From Geothermovivens sp964644845 (lineage in GTDB: Bacteria; Zhuqueibacterota; Zhuqueibacteria; Oleimicrobiales; Geothermoviventaceae), in NCBI GenBank assembly GCA_964644845.1, contig CAZXXS010000018.1, positions 62,001 through 126,000 of the forward strand: DNA of 64,000 nt. The letters run 5' to 3'. The translations under genes and the position numbers were made by a program. Shown in pieces: positions 1 to 9,321 of the stretch (positions are counted from its first letter, which is position 1; the number at the start of each line of letters is the position of its first letter). The notes under the pieces are model-generated. The model worked only from the letters and a program-made list of their open reading frames with translations. It was not told where the DNA came from and ran no database searches.

Positions 1-1366
1 GCAGAACGTGCTCCGAAGTATCAACCGCACCTCCGAGGTCATTCCCGGGTAGCACACGGTAGTGCAACTCCGCTTTGGAAAAACCGAAATCGTCTTCGGC
101 GATCACCAGGAGCGGTAGTTCCATCGACTCACCCAGGTCCACGTCTTGCCCTGGAATCGGGATGGAAACAACCGGCCTGGCGTCCTCCATCACCGTGATC
201 CGGTACACAATTGGCTCCGGAGTGAAGTAGCCACGCTTGTCCTGCAAACGAATGCTGTAGCCATCATCCCGACGCACCACAAAGTCGCCCGCCACGCGCC
301 GTCCGTCGACCCGCAAGGCAAGAGAGTCGCCTTGCTCAAACAACAACATCGCACCAGCCAGAGCCTTATTTGCCTGGCCAGAGATCGACACGCGTGTTCC
401 GGGCAACGCTGTCACATCGCCCACATTCGGCTCAAGCGTTCTCACCCCAAGCCCCGTGTACGCTGGGTAAACCAGCCGGAGCCGGAAGGTACGCAAAATG
501 GGGGGCTCCACGACGCGCACTGCGTACTCCGGACTCGAAAAGCGGCCCGCCAGAACCCGGTACTGGAAAGAGTGGTCGACGCTCCTGAACCGCCAGTGGA
601 AAACGCCGTCGCTGTCCGGCGTGGCTTCGCGCCGTTCCTTGCGCTCTACATCTTCGGGCGAGATTTCCAAGGTGGCATCTGCGGGCAGTCCTCCCTCGAT
701 CCGCGCGCGGATTTCCACGCTTCCGCCCCGCAACAGCTCCACATCCCCGGGTTCCACCCGCACGTGCAGCACCGGCCCCCGGTAAAAAACTTGATTCCAG
801 TGCACCAGCCGGTGCGCGCTCATGCCAAAGGGCCGGAAGAACAGGACAACCAAGAGGCCGATCCCTAACGCCCACCGGCCTGCCTGTCGCACCGTTCTCC
901 GCCACGCGTCGCGGTCTAAAACCTCTCGGAAATCCAAATCTTCCACAAGCCGCGCGGCTTGCTCCAACCCGGCGCACGCAAGTGTTCGCTGCACAGGGTC
1001 GGCATCGTGCCGCGAAGCTTCGTAGACCTGCAGCGCGTTCCCAAGCCGATCCGCGACGACGTCGGTACGCCTGCCCACCTCGTAGGCCACATCCACAGCC
1101 GACTCTTTTCGCAGCCCCAGTCGAACTGCCGGAACAAGAAAGCATCCCAGGCCGAGCGCCGCGACAGCCACCAACCCCACCCAAATCAGCGCGTGCCGAC
1201 CGGCAGGGGACAACCACAGCAAAGCCTCCGTGGCCACCACCAGGACCAGCGCAATCACCACGGCCACCAATGTACGCACGGCCCAGGTCCGCAAGGAAAG
1301 TCGGTTCCGCTCGCGCCGGTAGTCGTTCAGCCTCCTGACGAGATTTTCGTACACTGAATCAGCCAT
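1..1366 (-). CDS. DUF4175-like membrane protein, N-terminal part (truncated by window edge)
   Basis: The reading frame starts at an ATG (1366-1364) and stays open to the left edge, so about 455 residues are visible and the C-terminus is missing. The N-terminus has two hydrophobic segments (around residues 27-50 and 57-82) and a third around 165-180 just before FRPFG. After that comes a beta-rich extracytoplasmic part containing Ig-like stretches such as VRVVEPPILRTFRL. This layout and the DUF4159 gene just upstream match the DUF4175-type proteins that follow DUF4159 genes in several FCB and Gemmatimonadota genomes. The family has no established biochemical role. The assignment rests on architecture and neighbourhood, not on a diagnostic motif. 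The overlapping frames in this stretch are rich in Arg, Ser and Pro and look like shadows. Confidence 0.7.
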   Translation of the reverse strand, partial: MADSVYENLVRRLNDYRRERNRLSLRTWAVRTLVAVVIALVLVVATEALLWLSPAGRHALIWVGLVAVAALGLGCFLVPAVRLGLRKESAVDVAYEVGRRTDVVADRLGNALQVYEASRHDADPVQRTLACAGLEQAARLVEDLDFREVLDRDAWRRTVRQAGRWALGIGLLVVLFFRPFGMSAHRLVHWNQVFYRGPVLHVRVEPGDVELLRGGSVEIRARIEGGLPADATLEISPEDVERKERREATPDSDGVFHWRFRSVDHSFQYRVLAGRFSSPEYAVRVVEPPILRTFRLRLVYPAYTGLGVRTLEPNVGDVTALPGTRVSISGQANKALAGAMLLFEQGDSLALRVDGRRVAGDFVVRRDDGYSIRLQDKRGYFTPEPIVYRITVMEDARPVVSIPIPGQDVDLGESMELPLLVIAEDDFGFSKAELHYRVLPGNDLGGAVDTSEHVL

Positions 1367-1466
1367 GCACAGGTCCGTCCTCTCGTGGCGTTGCATCCCC
1401 ATCTTTCGCGGATTTGCGGACGCCGTCGCTCGTAGAAAACCAGCCACCGTACCGCTGCTACGGGCT

Positions 1467-2144
1467 TCAGTGAGTCAGCGCGTAGATCACGATGTTTGTA
1501 CCCATCTTCAGCGCCGCTTGACGCAAGCTTTCCGGATCGCCGTGTACCTCTGGGTCTGCCCATCCGTCGGAAATGTTGGTCTGGTAGGTGTAGTACACCA
1601 CCAACCGTCCCCTGTCGAAAATGCCAAAACCCTGAGCGGGCTTGCCGTCGTGTTCGTGAATCTTCGGCAGCCCCTTGGGAAAATCGAAAACAACGTGGTA
1701 AATCGGGTGCGACACCGGAAGCTCAACCAGCTCTTTGTCAGGAAAGACTTTCTTGATTTCTTCCCGAAAGTACTTGTCCATCCCGTAGTCGTCGTCGGCG
1801 TAAAGAAAACCGCCGTTCTCGAGGTAGGTTCTCAGCCGCCGTGCTTCCTGCTCGCTGAACCGAATCCGACCGTGACCGGTCATGAACAGGACTGGACATT
1901 GAAACAGCTTGTCGTCCTCCAGAGAAACGCGGACCTCGTCGTCTGCGGTTTGCAACGTGGTGTGTTCCCGGATGAAGCGCTGAAGATTCGGAATGATCGA
2001 GGGGTCGTTGTACCAGTCGCCCCCGCCCCGGTAGTGCAGCCGGGCCATGGCAAACACATCCACAGGGGGTTCCGCCAGTTGAGCAAACTCGAGGGTGGGC
2101 CAGAAGAAACCCAACGCAAGCACCAGCACGCCAACTCGTTTCAC
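1467..2144 (-). CDS. DUF4159 family exported protein
   Basis: The protein is about 225 residues. It begins with a basic n-region and a hydrophobic signal-peptide-like stretch (KRVGVLVLALGFFWP), followed by the DUF4159 hallmarks: an FxxARLxYxGGGDWYNDP opening, a CPVLFMTGHG segment and the GGFLYADDDYG motif. The fold of this family resembles a class I glutamine-amidotransferase-like domain, and its function is unknown. I chose the GTG at 2144 because AGGTGGGG lies just before it and the signal peptide then begins correctly. A GTG at 2174 with its own AGGTGG is also possible. It lies 100 bp upstream of the DUF4175-like gene on the same strand. This pair commonly accompanies MoxR/DUF58 genes, which are not seen here. 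The family call is firm; the role is unknown. Confidence 0.85.
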   Translation of the reverse strand: MKRVGVLVLALGFFWPTLEFAQLAEPPVDVFAMARLHYRGGGDWYNDPSIIPNLQRFIREHTTLQTADDEVRVSLEDDKLFQCPVLFMTGHGRIRFSEQEARRLRTYLENGGFLYADDDYGMDKYFREEIKKVFPDKELVELPVSHPIYHVVFDFPKGLPKIHEHDGKPAQGFGIFDRGRLVVYYTYQTNISDGWADPEVHGDPESLRQAALKMGTNIVIYALTH

Positions 2145-2310
2145 TGTACCCCACCTGCTTCCACACTGTGTCACCGTTTACCACCTCACAAGACGCTTGT
2201 TTTGCGTACCAGGCACGCTCGAACACGCCGAAACCCAAAATGGTCCCCGCCTCGCCCTTCCCCAACCGAACAGGCCGTGAAGCGTGTCCGCGCCAGTCCG
2301 CGTCGTTTAC

Positions 2311-4962
2311 TTAAACGATCTGCCCGAAGAAAAGCGCGTTCAGAAAGAGCCGCGTCAGCCCGCGCCAGAAGAGACGAAAATTCGGGTCGTCCACAAAAAG
2401 AACAACTCTCCCGCGCCCTCTTCGTTCCACGAGAAGGTAAGGCGTACCCGCCGTTTTCTTCAAAGCCTTCGTGGACAGGTAGCCACTGACGCGTGCTTTC
2501 TCCGGGTACACCACCACGTTGTCGCCCCTCGTTGTACGCGCAAAAAGCAGGCCGGAAGTTTTCAGCGTCATCAGTTCACCACCGTAGCCGAAAGCGAGCA
2601 CGTGGGTAGTGTCCACGAGCGCCCTCAGAATCGAGCCTGGCACGCGCTGTAGCCGTCGTTCGTGTTCCCGCTGCTCCACCGTGTGCAGTAGCTGTTCCCG
2701 GGGCTTTTCGTTCGCTTCTCCCTTCTTTGCGTTTTTCCCCGGCTTTTTCTCGCGGAGCAGGTGGACCTGGCACAGCTTCCCCACCTCCTGGGTTGCCAAG
2801 GCTGCACCACCTTTGATGCCCACGAACACACCGCCCGCATCGATCCAGTCCCGGAGGCGAGCCAGCGCCGTGCTGTCCAGCTTCGCTTTCCAGCGCCGCC
2901 CGCCAGCGTAGTCATCCGGGAACACCAGGACGTCGTACCTGGAGAGATCGACCGAGCGAAACCGCTGCACGGGTAAAGCCGCGAAGGGAATGCCCAGCTC
3001 GTGGTCCAGGAGGAACCAGATGGAACCGTAACACGTGGCCGATGCCGGACTGCCCGTCAACACGCCAATCTTCGGCAGCCGTAGGAGAGGCATGGCGTCG
3101 GATCCCAAATCCGGCCCCTCCTCTGACAGGCCCGTTGGAACAGCGTGAACATGCAGGCGGAGCCGGCGAGACCAAGCTGCTACAAGCTCCGCCAGACTCG
3201 TGTCCGAACGGAAGCTCTCAGGCTGCGTTGCAGGCACCACGAGGGTGCCTCTGCAGCAGCGAATCCCGCTGTTCACAAAGGGTTTCCTGGCCACGCGCAC
3301 TCTGGCGCCTTTCGCCAAGAGCTCGTACAAGAGTCGCGGTGCACCGTCTTGCGCCCACGGCACTAAGTACGCGAAGGTTCGTTGTCCGTGAGCCTCCACG
3401 TGCCCCTTAGGCCAGGGCGCTTCCGACAGCCACCTCAGCTCCAGACCTTTGCATTTCCTGGCTCGGATGCCGCGCACCCCAAACGCCAGCGGCAGACACC
3501 AGGCCGTAATGTCGTAGAAAAACGTGTCAGGCATGGCCACTTCGGGTTCCATCAAGGTGGCCACAAGCCGCGCCTCGGGTTGGTGAACCGGCACCACGAT
3601 GGCTCCCGCTGGCACGTTGCAGTCACGTACCCGTTGGCCCAGGTAGTCGAAACCCTCCCGAACCCGAAAAGGCTTGGTCGCTCTCCCGACGCGTACACCC
3701 TGACGCAGCAGCAAATCGGCGAGCTCAGCAACACGATCCGGTTCCAGCCCAGGTAGAAGCACGTAAGCCGAAGCCGGAAACGCTCGCGTGAGCGCCGACC
3801 TCCAGAAACGATAAGTATCCAGCAAAAGCCGCTGCCGTTCGCGAGCTGCCGTCCACAGTGTGGCCACCGCAGCCGTGAAGTGGTGGTCAATCCGCTGACG
3901 CAGGGTAAGCAGGGTTCCGTCGCTACGCCTGACCACAAGGCCAGCCCTGGAATGCCCCGCCTGTTCGTACGTCATGCCCACAGCCCCCTGCAGACTCGGG
4001 TAGGTGTCGCCGTAGCCCGGGTAGAACAGATCAAAGTTTTCGCGCGTGTAGTACTCCCAACCACGGGCGTCGAAGAACGCAGCGTTACCTCGTCCAAACC
4101 GCATCGCCCAGTCCAGCGTAGTTCTGGGCAAGAAAACGTTTGCCGGTTTGGTGGCCGGGAAGAAGAAATAGGTTTCGTTGTAACCCATCTCATGAAAATC
4201 AACGTGTACCTGGGGCCGGTAAGCCAGAAAGACCGCGACACGTTGACGCGTTTCGCGTTGTGTCTGCCACACCCAATCACGGTTCAGGTCGAAGTAGTAG
4301 TGGTTCAGCCGGCCCCCCGGCCACGGCTCGACGTGCTCCGCGCTGTTTGGATCCGGGTTCGGATGCTTACCCACGACCGAGCGGAACCACTCGACGTAGC
4401 GCTCGCGCCCGTCTGGGTTGAGGCAAGGGTCGATGGCCACTACAACGTTTTCTCGAATCAGCCGGGCTGTGTCGTTTTCGGCGGTTGCCAGCCAGTACAA
4501 CAGCTCGAGCGCCGTCTCTGAGGGGGACGGTTCGTTGCCGTGCACGTTGAAGCTCAACCACACTAAGGCCGGCAATTTCAAGGCAAGTCCTTCAGCTTCC
4601 GTTTCGCTGGTTGCTTCGGGACTGGCCAGGGTCCTCCAACCTTCCGCAAGCTCGTCCAATTTCCGGATGTTGGCCTCACTTCCTACAAACGCGACCAGCA
4701 ACCGCCGATCTTCGAACGTCCGTCCGTAAACTCGAACCTGGACGCGGTCAGAAGCCCCAGCCACCCGGTCGAAATAGGTCACCAAACGTTCGTGGCGCGT
4801 GAACTGTTTGCCCGGTTCGTAGCCCAGAAATTCCGCCGGCGCCACCACACCAGACGAGGGTCTAACCGCTGTCGCAGTCAGCTCGGTAGCCAGCAACACA
4901 GCGAGCCAGGTCCCTGCACGTCCCAACGTTCGCCCTCCCGCTGCTTTTGGTTCACCGGACCT
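2311..4962 (-). CDS. M14 family zinc carboxypeptidase-like peptidase, exported
   Basis: This is a large protein of about 883 residues. Zinc-carboxypeptidase signatures are visible: NVHGNEPSPSE (the HxxE zinc pair), DPCLNPDGRERY, FDLNRDW and VDFHEMG (the third zinc ligand region). The catalytic domain is followed by a long C-terminal half resembling the glutamine-amidotransferase-like tail of many bacterial M14 proteins (VLVFPDDYAGG, GGVFVGIKGGAA). A Lys/Glu-rich insert (EKKPGKNAKKGEANEK) interrupts the tail. A hydrophobic segment near the N-terminus indicates export, probably to digest peptides in the periplasm. The longest frame would start at GTG 4995, but that codon lies inside the 3' arm of a terminator hairpin. 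I therefore prefer the next GTG at 4962; the exact start is uncertain. Confidence 0.85.
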   Translation of the reverse strand, partial: RSGEPKAAGGRTLGRAGTWLAVLLATELTATAVRPSSGVVAPAEFLGYEPGKQFTRHERLVTYFDRVAGASDRVQVRVYGRTFEDRRLLVAFVGSEANIRKLDELAEGWRTLASPEATSETEAEGLALKLPALVWLSFNVHGNEPSPSETALELLYWLATAENDTARLIRENVVVAIDPCLNPDGRERYVEWFRSVVGKHPNPDPNSAEHVEPWPGGRLNHYYFDLNRDWVWQTQRETRQRVAVFLAYRPQVHVDFHEMGYNETYFFFPATKPANVFLPRTTLDWAMRFGRGNAAFFDARGWEYYTRENFDLFYPGYGDTYPSLQGAVGMTYEQAGHSRAGLVVRRSDGTLLTLRQRIDHHFTAAVATLWTAARERQRLLLDTYRFWRSALTRAFPASAYVLLPGLEPDRVAELADLLLRQGVRVGRATKPFRVREGFDYLGQRVRDCNVPAGAIVVPVHQPEARLVATLMEPEVAMPDTFFYDITAWCLPLAFGVRGIRARKCKGLELRWLSEAPWPKGHVEAHGQRTFAYLVPWAQDGAPRLLYELLAKGARVRVARKPFVNSGIRCCRGTLVVPATQPESFRSDTSLAELVAAWSRRLRLHVHAVPTGLSEEGPDLGSDAMPLLRLPKIGVLTGSPASATCYGSIWFLLDHELGIPFAALPVQRFRSVDLSRYDVLVFPDDYAGGRRWKAKLDSTALARLRDWIDAGGVFVGIKGGAALATQEVGKLCQVHLLREKKPGKNAKKGEANEKPREQLLHTVEQREHERRLQRVPGSILRALVDTTHVLAFGYGGELMTLKTSGLLFARTTRGDNVVVYPEKARVSGYLSTKALKKTAGTPYLLVERRGRGRVVLFVDDPNFRLFWRGLTRLFLNALFFGQIV

Positions 4963-4982
4963 CACGAAGTGGGTACCTGTCA

Positions 4983-5009
4983 AAACGGCGTCCACGGGGG
5001 TGGACGCCG
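4983..5009 (-). terminator. Rho-independent terminator after the 5'-nucleotidase gene
   Basis: Read on the minus strand, CGGCGTCCAC and GTGGACGCCG form a perfect 10-bp stem around a CCCC loop, followed directly by TTTTG. It begins 31 bp after the stop codon of the 5'-nucleotidase gene. It overlaps the most upstream possible start codon of the M14 peptidase gene, which argues for a downstream start there and for separate transcription of the two genes. Confidence 0.75.
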
Positions 5010-5040
5010 CCTCTCAAACCCTGTTTGTGCCCACTGCTGC

Positions 5041-6558
5041 TCAACGGTCGATCACGAGGCGACCGTCGGTTTTTGCCACAATCACCTTCTGCCGCTTCGC
5101 CTCCTGGATAAAAGCGTCCCGGTCAACGATGCCCAGGTCTGTGATTTTGCGTCCCCGAGGTGGCACACCGAAGTACTGGTAAAAGTGCTTGGCCACGTAG
5201 TCGTTTGTGCACACCTTGTAGTGCCGACTGCGCCGGATGCGCTTCCCGTTGGCTAGCGTGGCACGAATCACGCGACGACCACGCGGTTTGCGGGCGTCGC
5301 AGTGCACCCGCACACCCGACACCTGCAAAATGTCGGACCAGGCTTCAGCATTGTGGTCCAGAATGGCCAAAAGCTCCTCACCAGTCACCGCAAACGTAAC
5401 GAGGCGATTTGAAAACGGATTCAGTTCCCAGAAATCGGCCACCCGAACGGGTCCCTCGGGTAAATCCTTGCGAATGCCACCGTTGTTCTGAAAGGCTACA
5501 TCGGCGCCCGACACTTTGCGAAAAACGTCCGCCTCCCAATCTCCGACGGCGCTCTCCCGACCGTAAGCGCGAATCCAATCTCCTTTCAAGTGGGCAATGA
5601 TTTCCGTCAGATGGTACTTTGCGTCCAAGGCGTTGAACAGGCTGTCCACAAACGCAGCCACGCGCTCGTTTTTCTTGCCGGGATTCTTGACCCGAACCAG
5701 CCGTCCCCTGTGCGCGAGTACAGAGTCGCCACGCAGATCGATCTTCAAATGGAGCTCACCCACAAACTCGCCCCGGCAGCCCGCCTGGCAGATCAGCACG
5801 CCGTTCCTGGACTCGGGGTGCTCAAGAACGCTGTGCGAATGGCCGCCGACGATCACATCCACAGTGCCCCTCGGCAGTCGTTCTGCCAGCTTGCGGTCCT
5901 CTTTCAGGCCCATGTGGCTCAGCACAACCGTCAAATCCACCGAATCGGCGATTGTTTTCGCCCATTTGAGCACAACCTTCGTCGGACCCAGTGCTTCGAG
6001 TTTCGAGCCCGGCTTCGTCACCGCCCCGAAACGGGGGGTTACCACCCCGATCACCCCAATTCGTGCCTTTCCCGCCCGCAGAATCACGTAAGGGCGAACT
6101 GTGCCGGCATCAAACGGAGCACCAGCCGCCTTGTCCCAGAGGTTGCCACACACCACCGGGAAATGGACTTGCGTCAGTAGCTCCTTGAGTCGAGCCGGGC
6201 CGTAATCGAACTCGTGATTTCCCAGCTCAAAGACCGCGGGGTGAAGCAGGTCCAACAGCCGAATTTGCGAGGCCCCTTTTGTAATCGTGCACTCGGCCGA
6301 TCCCGAAAACTCGTCGCCCGCGTGCAGTGCCACCGGGTTCCGCGTAACCTGCCGCAGGCTGTCGAGCACGAAGGCAAAACGGGCAGCCCCACCCACCAGC
6401 GCCCGATCTCCGTGCGACGACAGGTCAACGAACGGCCGGTTTTGAGCGTGGAAATCGTTCCAGTGCAAAATGGTAACTTCTTCCACGTTGCCTTGGCTGC
6501 AACCGGAGGCCAGAAGCGCCACGCTGGCAACCAGAGTCAAAGCTCCAAACCGTTTCAA
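5041..6558 (-). CDS. 5'-nucleotidase / 2',3'-cyclic phosphodiesterase family lipoprotein
   Basis: This is a metallophosphoesterase with a C-terminal 5'-nucleotidase domain (UshA/YhcR type, about 505 residues). Visible metal-binding motifs are LHWNDFHAQ, LHAGDEFSGS, LGNHEFDYG, LSHMGL and GGHSHS. The substrate-domain signatures AFQNNGGIRKDLPEGP and NPFSNRLV are also present. The N-terminus carries a lipobox (LLASGC), so the enzyme is probably an outer-membrane or periplasmic lipoprotein that dephosphorylates extracellular nucleotides. This fits the nucleoside-salvage genes further along the same strand. I prefer a TTG start at 6558, preceded by GGGAGGG, because it gives a proper lipoprotein signal peptide; the longer frame to 6627 adds an Arg-rich, non-signal-like extension. 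Confidence 0.88.
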   Translation of the reverse strand: MKRFGALTLVASVALLASGCSQGNVEEVTILHWNDFHAQNRPFVDLSSHGDRALVGGAARFAFVLDSLRQVTRNPVALHAGDEFSGSAECTITKGASQIRLLDLLHPAVFELGNHEFDYGPARLKELLTQVHFPVVCGNLWDKAAGAPFDAGTVRPYVILRAGKARIGVIGVVTPRFGAVTKPGSKLEALGPTKVVLKWAKTIADSVDLTVVLSHMGLKEDRKLAERLPRGTVDVIVGGHSHSVLEHPESRNGVLICQAGCRGEFVGELHLKIDLRGDSVLAHRGRLVRVKNPGKKNERVAAFVDSLFNALDAKYHLTEIIAHLKGDWIRAYGRESAVGDWEADVFRKVSGADVAFQNNGGIRKDLPEGPVRVADFWELNPFSNRLVTFAVTGEELLAILDHNAEAWSDILQVSGVRVHCDARKPRGRRVIRATLANGKRIRRSRHYKVCTNDYVAKHFYQYFGVPPRGRKITDLGIVDRDAFIQEAKRQKVIVAKTDGRLVIDR

Positions 6559-7016
6559 GTCCAAACCCTCCCTGTCAGTTCGCGTCCTTCGCCGAGCCAA
6601 GTTACGCCTTTCCGTCCAGAGAAGCAAGCAAGAGTGCCCGAAAGGCCCCCTTCTTTTCCCGTGTGGAAACTCGTGGAAGCCCCAGACAGGTTCGGCCTTC
6701 GCCGGTAAAATCGAGTCAAGGAAGAAATTTCAGGTTTCCCCTACGTTTCCGCCCCGGATCGGCTCCCGGGTTGTCCAGAGGCGGTCGGGTACCCCAGCTT
6801 TGCTCTTTCTGGTCCACGGGAGGTTGGTCCACCCTGCAGGCCTGGCCAGGGGCCAATCCGGCCCCTTGACCAACGACGACCGTTTCGGGCTGTCCGTAAC
6901 CGAGAGAACGCTCCGGACTTCACGTCCACGGAAGTGCAGCGAGGAGTGAAAAACCAGCGGGCCACGGCAGCGTCCCAGCTTCCGTGGTTAACCGAACCGA
7001 GGGCGGCAAGGGCCAG
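6559..7016. other. Intergenic stretch without a convincing gene
   Basis: Short open frames here are Arg/Pro/Ser-rich on both strands and look non-coding. A possible terminator for the PBP gene (minus strand) lies at 6962-6987: CCACGG and CCGTGG separated by 14 nt, followed after 7 nt by GGTTTTTC. A second inverted repeat, AGGGGCC/GGCCCCT at 6848-6866, has no T-tract. I see no RNA gene. Confidence 0.5.
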
Positions 7017-9203
7017 CTAAAGAATGGGCCGGTGTCCTTTTCGGCCCCGCCGTTGGGTTCCGCCAGTGTGGATGGGGCAGGTTTCCGTGGGGGCGTACTC
7101 CTTCAGAAACACTTCGTGCAGAACTTTGGGGCAGTAGGGCGTCGCGATTTTCTTCGACTCAGCACACACGTCGAGGCGAACGACATCGTCAGGCATCTCA
7201 AAATCCACGACCGGAAGATGGAGCGTGTCGTGGGCCGTTTTCATCATTTTCGCCCAAATCGGCAGTGCTGCCACGGCGCCCGAATTTCCGGGTCCCAGCG
7301 TCATGCTTGGATCGTCGAAACCGACCCAAACGCCGGCCACGATTTGCGGCGTGTAACCAACGAACCAGGCGTCTGTGAAGTCGTTGGTGGTACCCGTTTT
7401 TCCCGCCGCCGGCCGCGTGAAACCCCAGCGCGTGCGTGCCGACACGCCCGTTCCGGCGTTGATCACGGTTTCCAGCATGTCGGTCATGATGTAGGCCGTA
7501 CCTGCGCGCAGCACCTCACGGCGTTTCGGCACATTTTCCTCCAAGATGTTGCCGAAACGGTCCATCACACGCAGGATGGCGATGGGCTTTGAGTACACAC
7601 CGTGGTTGTCCAGAGCAGCGTAGGCTGCGGTGATTTCCAAGGGAATCACCTCACACGCGCCCAGGGCGATGGCGTCCACCGCTGGAAGATCGGTGGTGAT
7701 GCCCAGCTTGTGTGCGTAGTCGACAACAATCTGCGGCCGAACCACTTCCTGCACCAGACGAGCCGCAACCAAGTTCAGACTGCGCCGCAGGCCCTCCCGA
7801 AGTGTAGTGGGCCCACCCTGGGAGCCGTCGTAGTTGTGTGGCGCCCAGCGCGTACCGTCCGGCATGAACAGGACCACCGGCTGGTTCAGAAGCTCGTACG
7901 TCGGCATGTAGCCATTGTCCACCGCGGCTGTGTACACAAACGGTTTGAACGCCGACCCGGGCTGACGTTTCGCTTGAACGGCACGGTTGAACTTGGATTT
8001 ACTGAAATCCCGTCCCCCGATCATGGCCAGAATGTAACCGTTCGTTGGGTTCAGGGCGACCACCGCCGTTTGGACAGGAGCTTTTTCAGTCAACACAGAA
8101 TCCAGCCACGCCGTGTCGGCCAGAGCTTGCTGGTAAGTCCGATTACCCAGATCCTCGTTGGTTACCAGCTCCCGCCACTTGCCCGTGCGGATCAAACGCC
8201 TGTTCACCTTGCGCTGCAGGCGGGCCAGCTGCCACTTCACAGCCTTTTCGGCTGCAGCCTGCACACGCGTGTCCAGGGTCGTGTACACCGTCAGGCCGTC
8301 CTTGTACAGCGCCTGGCCATACTTGTTCTGAAGTTTCTGGCGAATGTACTCCGTGAAGTAGGGGGCAATCCCCAACGCTTCGCGCTCTTCTTCTTTGGCC
8401 AGCACAATCGGTTTGGCCCTGGCCTCTTCGTACTGTTCTCGGGTGATGTACCCCACCTTCCACATCCGGTAAAGCACAAGGTCCCGACGCCGCTTGGCCC
8501 GGTCGGGATGCCGGATCGGCGACAAGGCCTCCGGACGCTGGAAGAGCCCGGCCAACAGCGCACATTCTTCAAGCGAAAGCTGAGAGATGTCCTTGCCAAA
8601 GTACAGTCTGGCCGCCGAGCGTACGCCGTAGGTTCCGTGGCCAAGGTACATGTGATTCAAGTACATCTCCAGGATCTCGCGCTTCGTGTACGTGCGCTCG
8701 ATCTGGATGGCGGTCAGAATTTCTTTGATCTTGCGATCGATGCGCTTGCGCGTACCGAAGTAAAGTTGCCGCGCCAGTTGTTGCGTAATTGTGCTCGCAC
8801 CCTGAGCTTTGCTCAACGTAATCAAGTCCACGAACAGGGCCTTGAGGAAACGCTGTGGCACAAAGCCCCAGTGGTGAAAGAAGCGGTGATCTTCGGTCGC
8901 CACAACTGCCTGCCACATGTAGTCCGGCATCTCGTCCAGCGAAGCCAGAGCCCGCTTCTTGTAAAAGAGCTCCTTGATCAACTTGCCGTCCAGGGAGTAA
9001 ATCCGAGTGGCCAGTTCAGGTTCGTACACCTCAAGCTGCGTCAGGCTCGGCAAGTCCTGGGTAATGCGCCAAATGTAGACCGCAAACAAGAGCAACAACA
9101 CGACCCCCACCCACAAAGTCACCCGTTTCGGATTCTGCCGAACCGTGGCCCAAAGCCTACGAGGAAAACTCCCGTGCTGGTTCGCTTTTTTCACGCGTTT
9201 CAT
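7017..9203 (-). CDS. Penicillin-binding protein 1A (bifunctional transglycosylase/transpeptidase)
   Basis: This class A PBP of about 728 residues has a short cytoplasmic tail and one membrane anchor (VTLWVGVVLLLLFAVYIW). The GT51 transglycosylase domain follows with EDHRFFHHWG, GASTITQQLARQLYFG and RKIKEILTAIQIERTYTK. The transpeptidase domain has the SxxK active site (GSAFKPF), an SxN-type motif (RRSLNLVA) and KTG (GKTGTTNDFTDAWFVG). It polymerises glycan strands and crosslinks peptidoglycan in the periplasm. The ATG at 9203 is preferred because the 47 extra residues of the longer frame are not conserved-looking and would overlap the next gene. A C-terminal tail with paired cysteines (DVCAESKKIATPYCP) is common in PBP1A proteins of this type. 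Confidence 0.93.
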   Translation of the reverse strand: MKRVKKANQHGSFPRRLWATVRQNPKRVTLWVGVVLLLLFAVYIWRITQDLPSLTQLEVYEPELATRIYSLDGKLIKELFYKKRALASLDEMPDYMWQAVVATEDHRFFHHWGFVPQRFLKALFVDLITLSKAQGASTITQQLARQLYFGTRKRIDRKIKEILTAIQIERTYTKREILEMYLNHMYLGHGTYGVRSAARLYFGKDISQLSLEECALLAGLFQRPEALSPIRHPDRAKRRRDLVLYRMWKVGYITREQYEEARAKPIVLAKEEEREALGIAPYFTEYIRQKLQNKYGQALYKDGLTVYTTLDTRVQAAAEKAVKWQLARLQRKVNRRLIRTGKWRELVTNEDLGNRTYQQALADTAWLDSVLTEKAPVQTAVVALNPTNGYILAMIGGRDFSKSKFNRAVQAKRQPGSAFKPFVYTAAVDNGYMPTYELLNQPVVLFMPDGTRWAPHNYDGSQGGPTTLREGLRRSLNLVAARLVQEVVRPQIVVDYAHKLGITTDLPAVDAIALGACEVIPLEITAAYAALDNHGVYSKPIAILRVMDRFGNILEENVPKRREVLRAGTAYIMTDMLETVINAGTGVSARTRWGFTRPAAGKTGTTNDFTDAWFVGYTPQIVAGVWVGFDDPSMTLGPGNSGAVAALPIWAKMMKTAHDTLHLPVVDFEMPDDVVRLDVCAESKKIATPYCPKVLHEVFLKEYAPTETCPIHTGGTQRRGRKGHRPIL

Positions 9204-9321
9204 TCCCAAATCGAAAATCTCAACGTTTGTGCATTCCGCCACCGCCTCGCGCAACACCCGTTGCCCACGTGCCACGCACGCGATGCGCCAACCTCTGACG
9301 TCCCCACGGCACGGTGCTGTG

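Noticed and set aside
432..1217. Minus-strand frame of 261 codons overlapping the left-edge gene
   Set aside because: It is Arg/Gly/Ala-rich with no domain pattern; the alternate frame from 1366 has clear membrane segments and continues to the edge.
6848..6866. Inverted repeat AGGGGCC/GGCCCCT as terminator of the PBP gene
   Set aside because: No T-tract on either strand and it lies about 150 bp from the stop codon.
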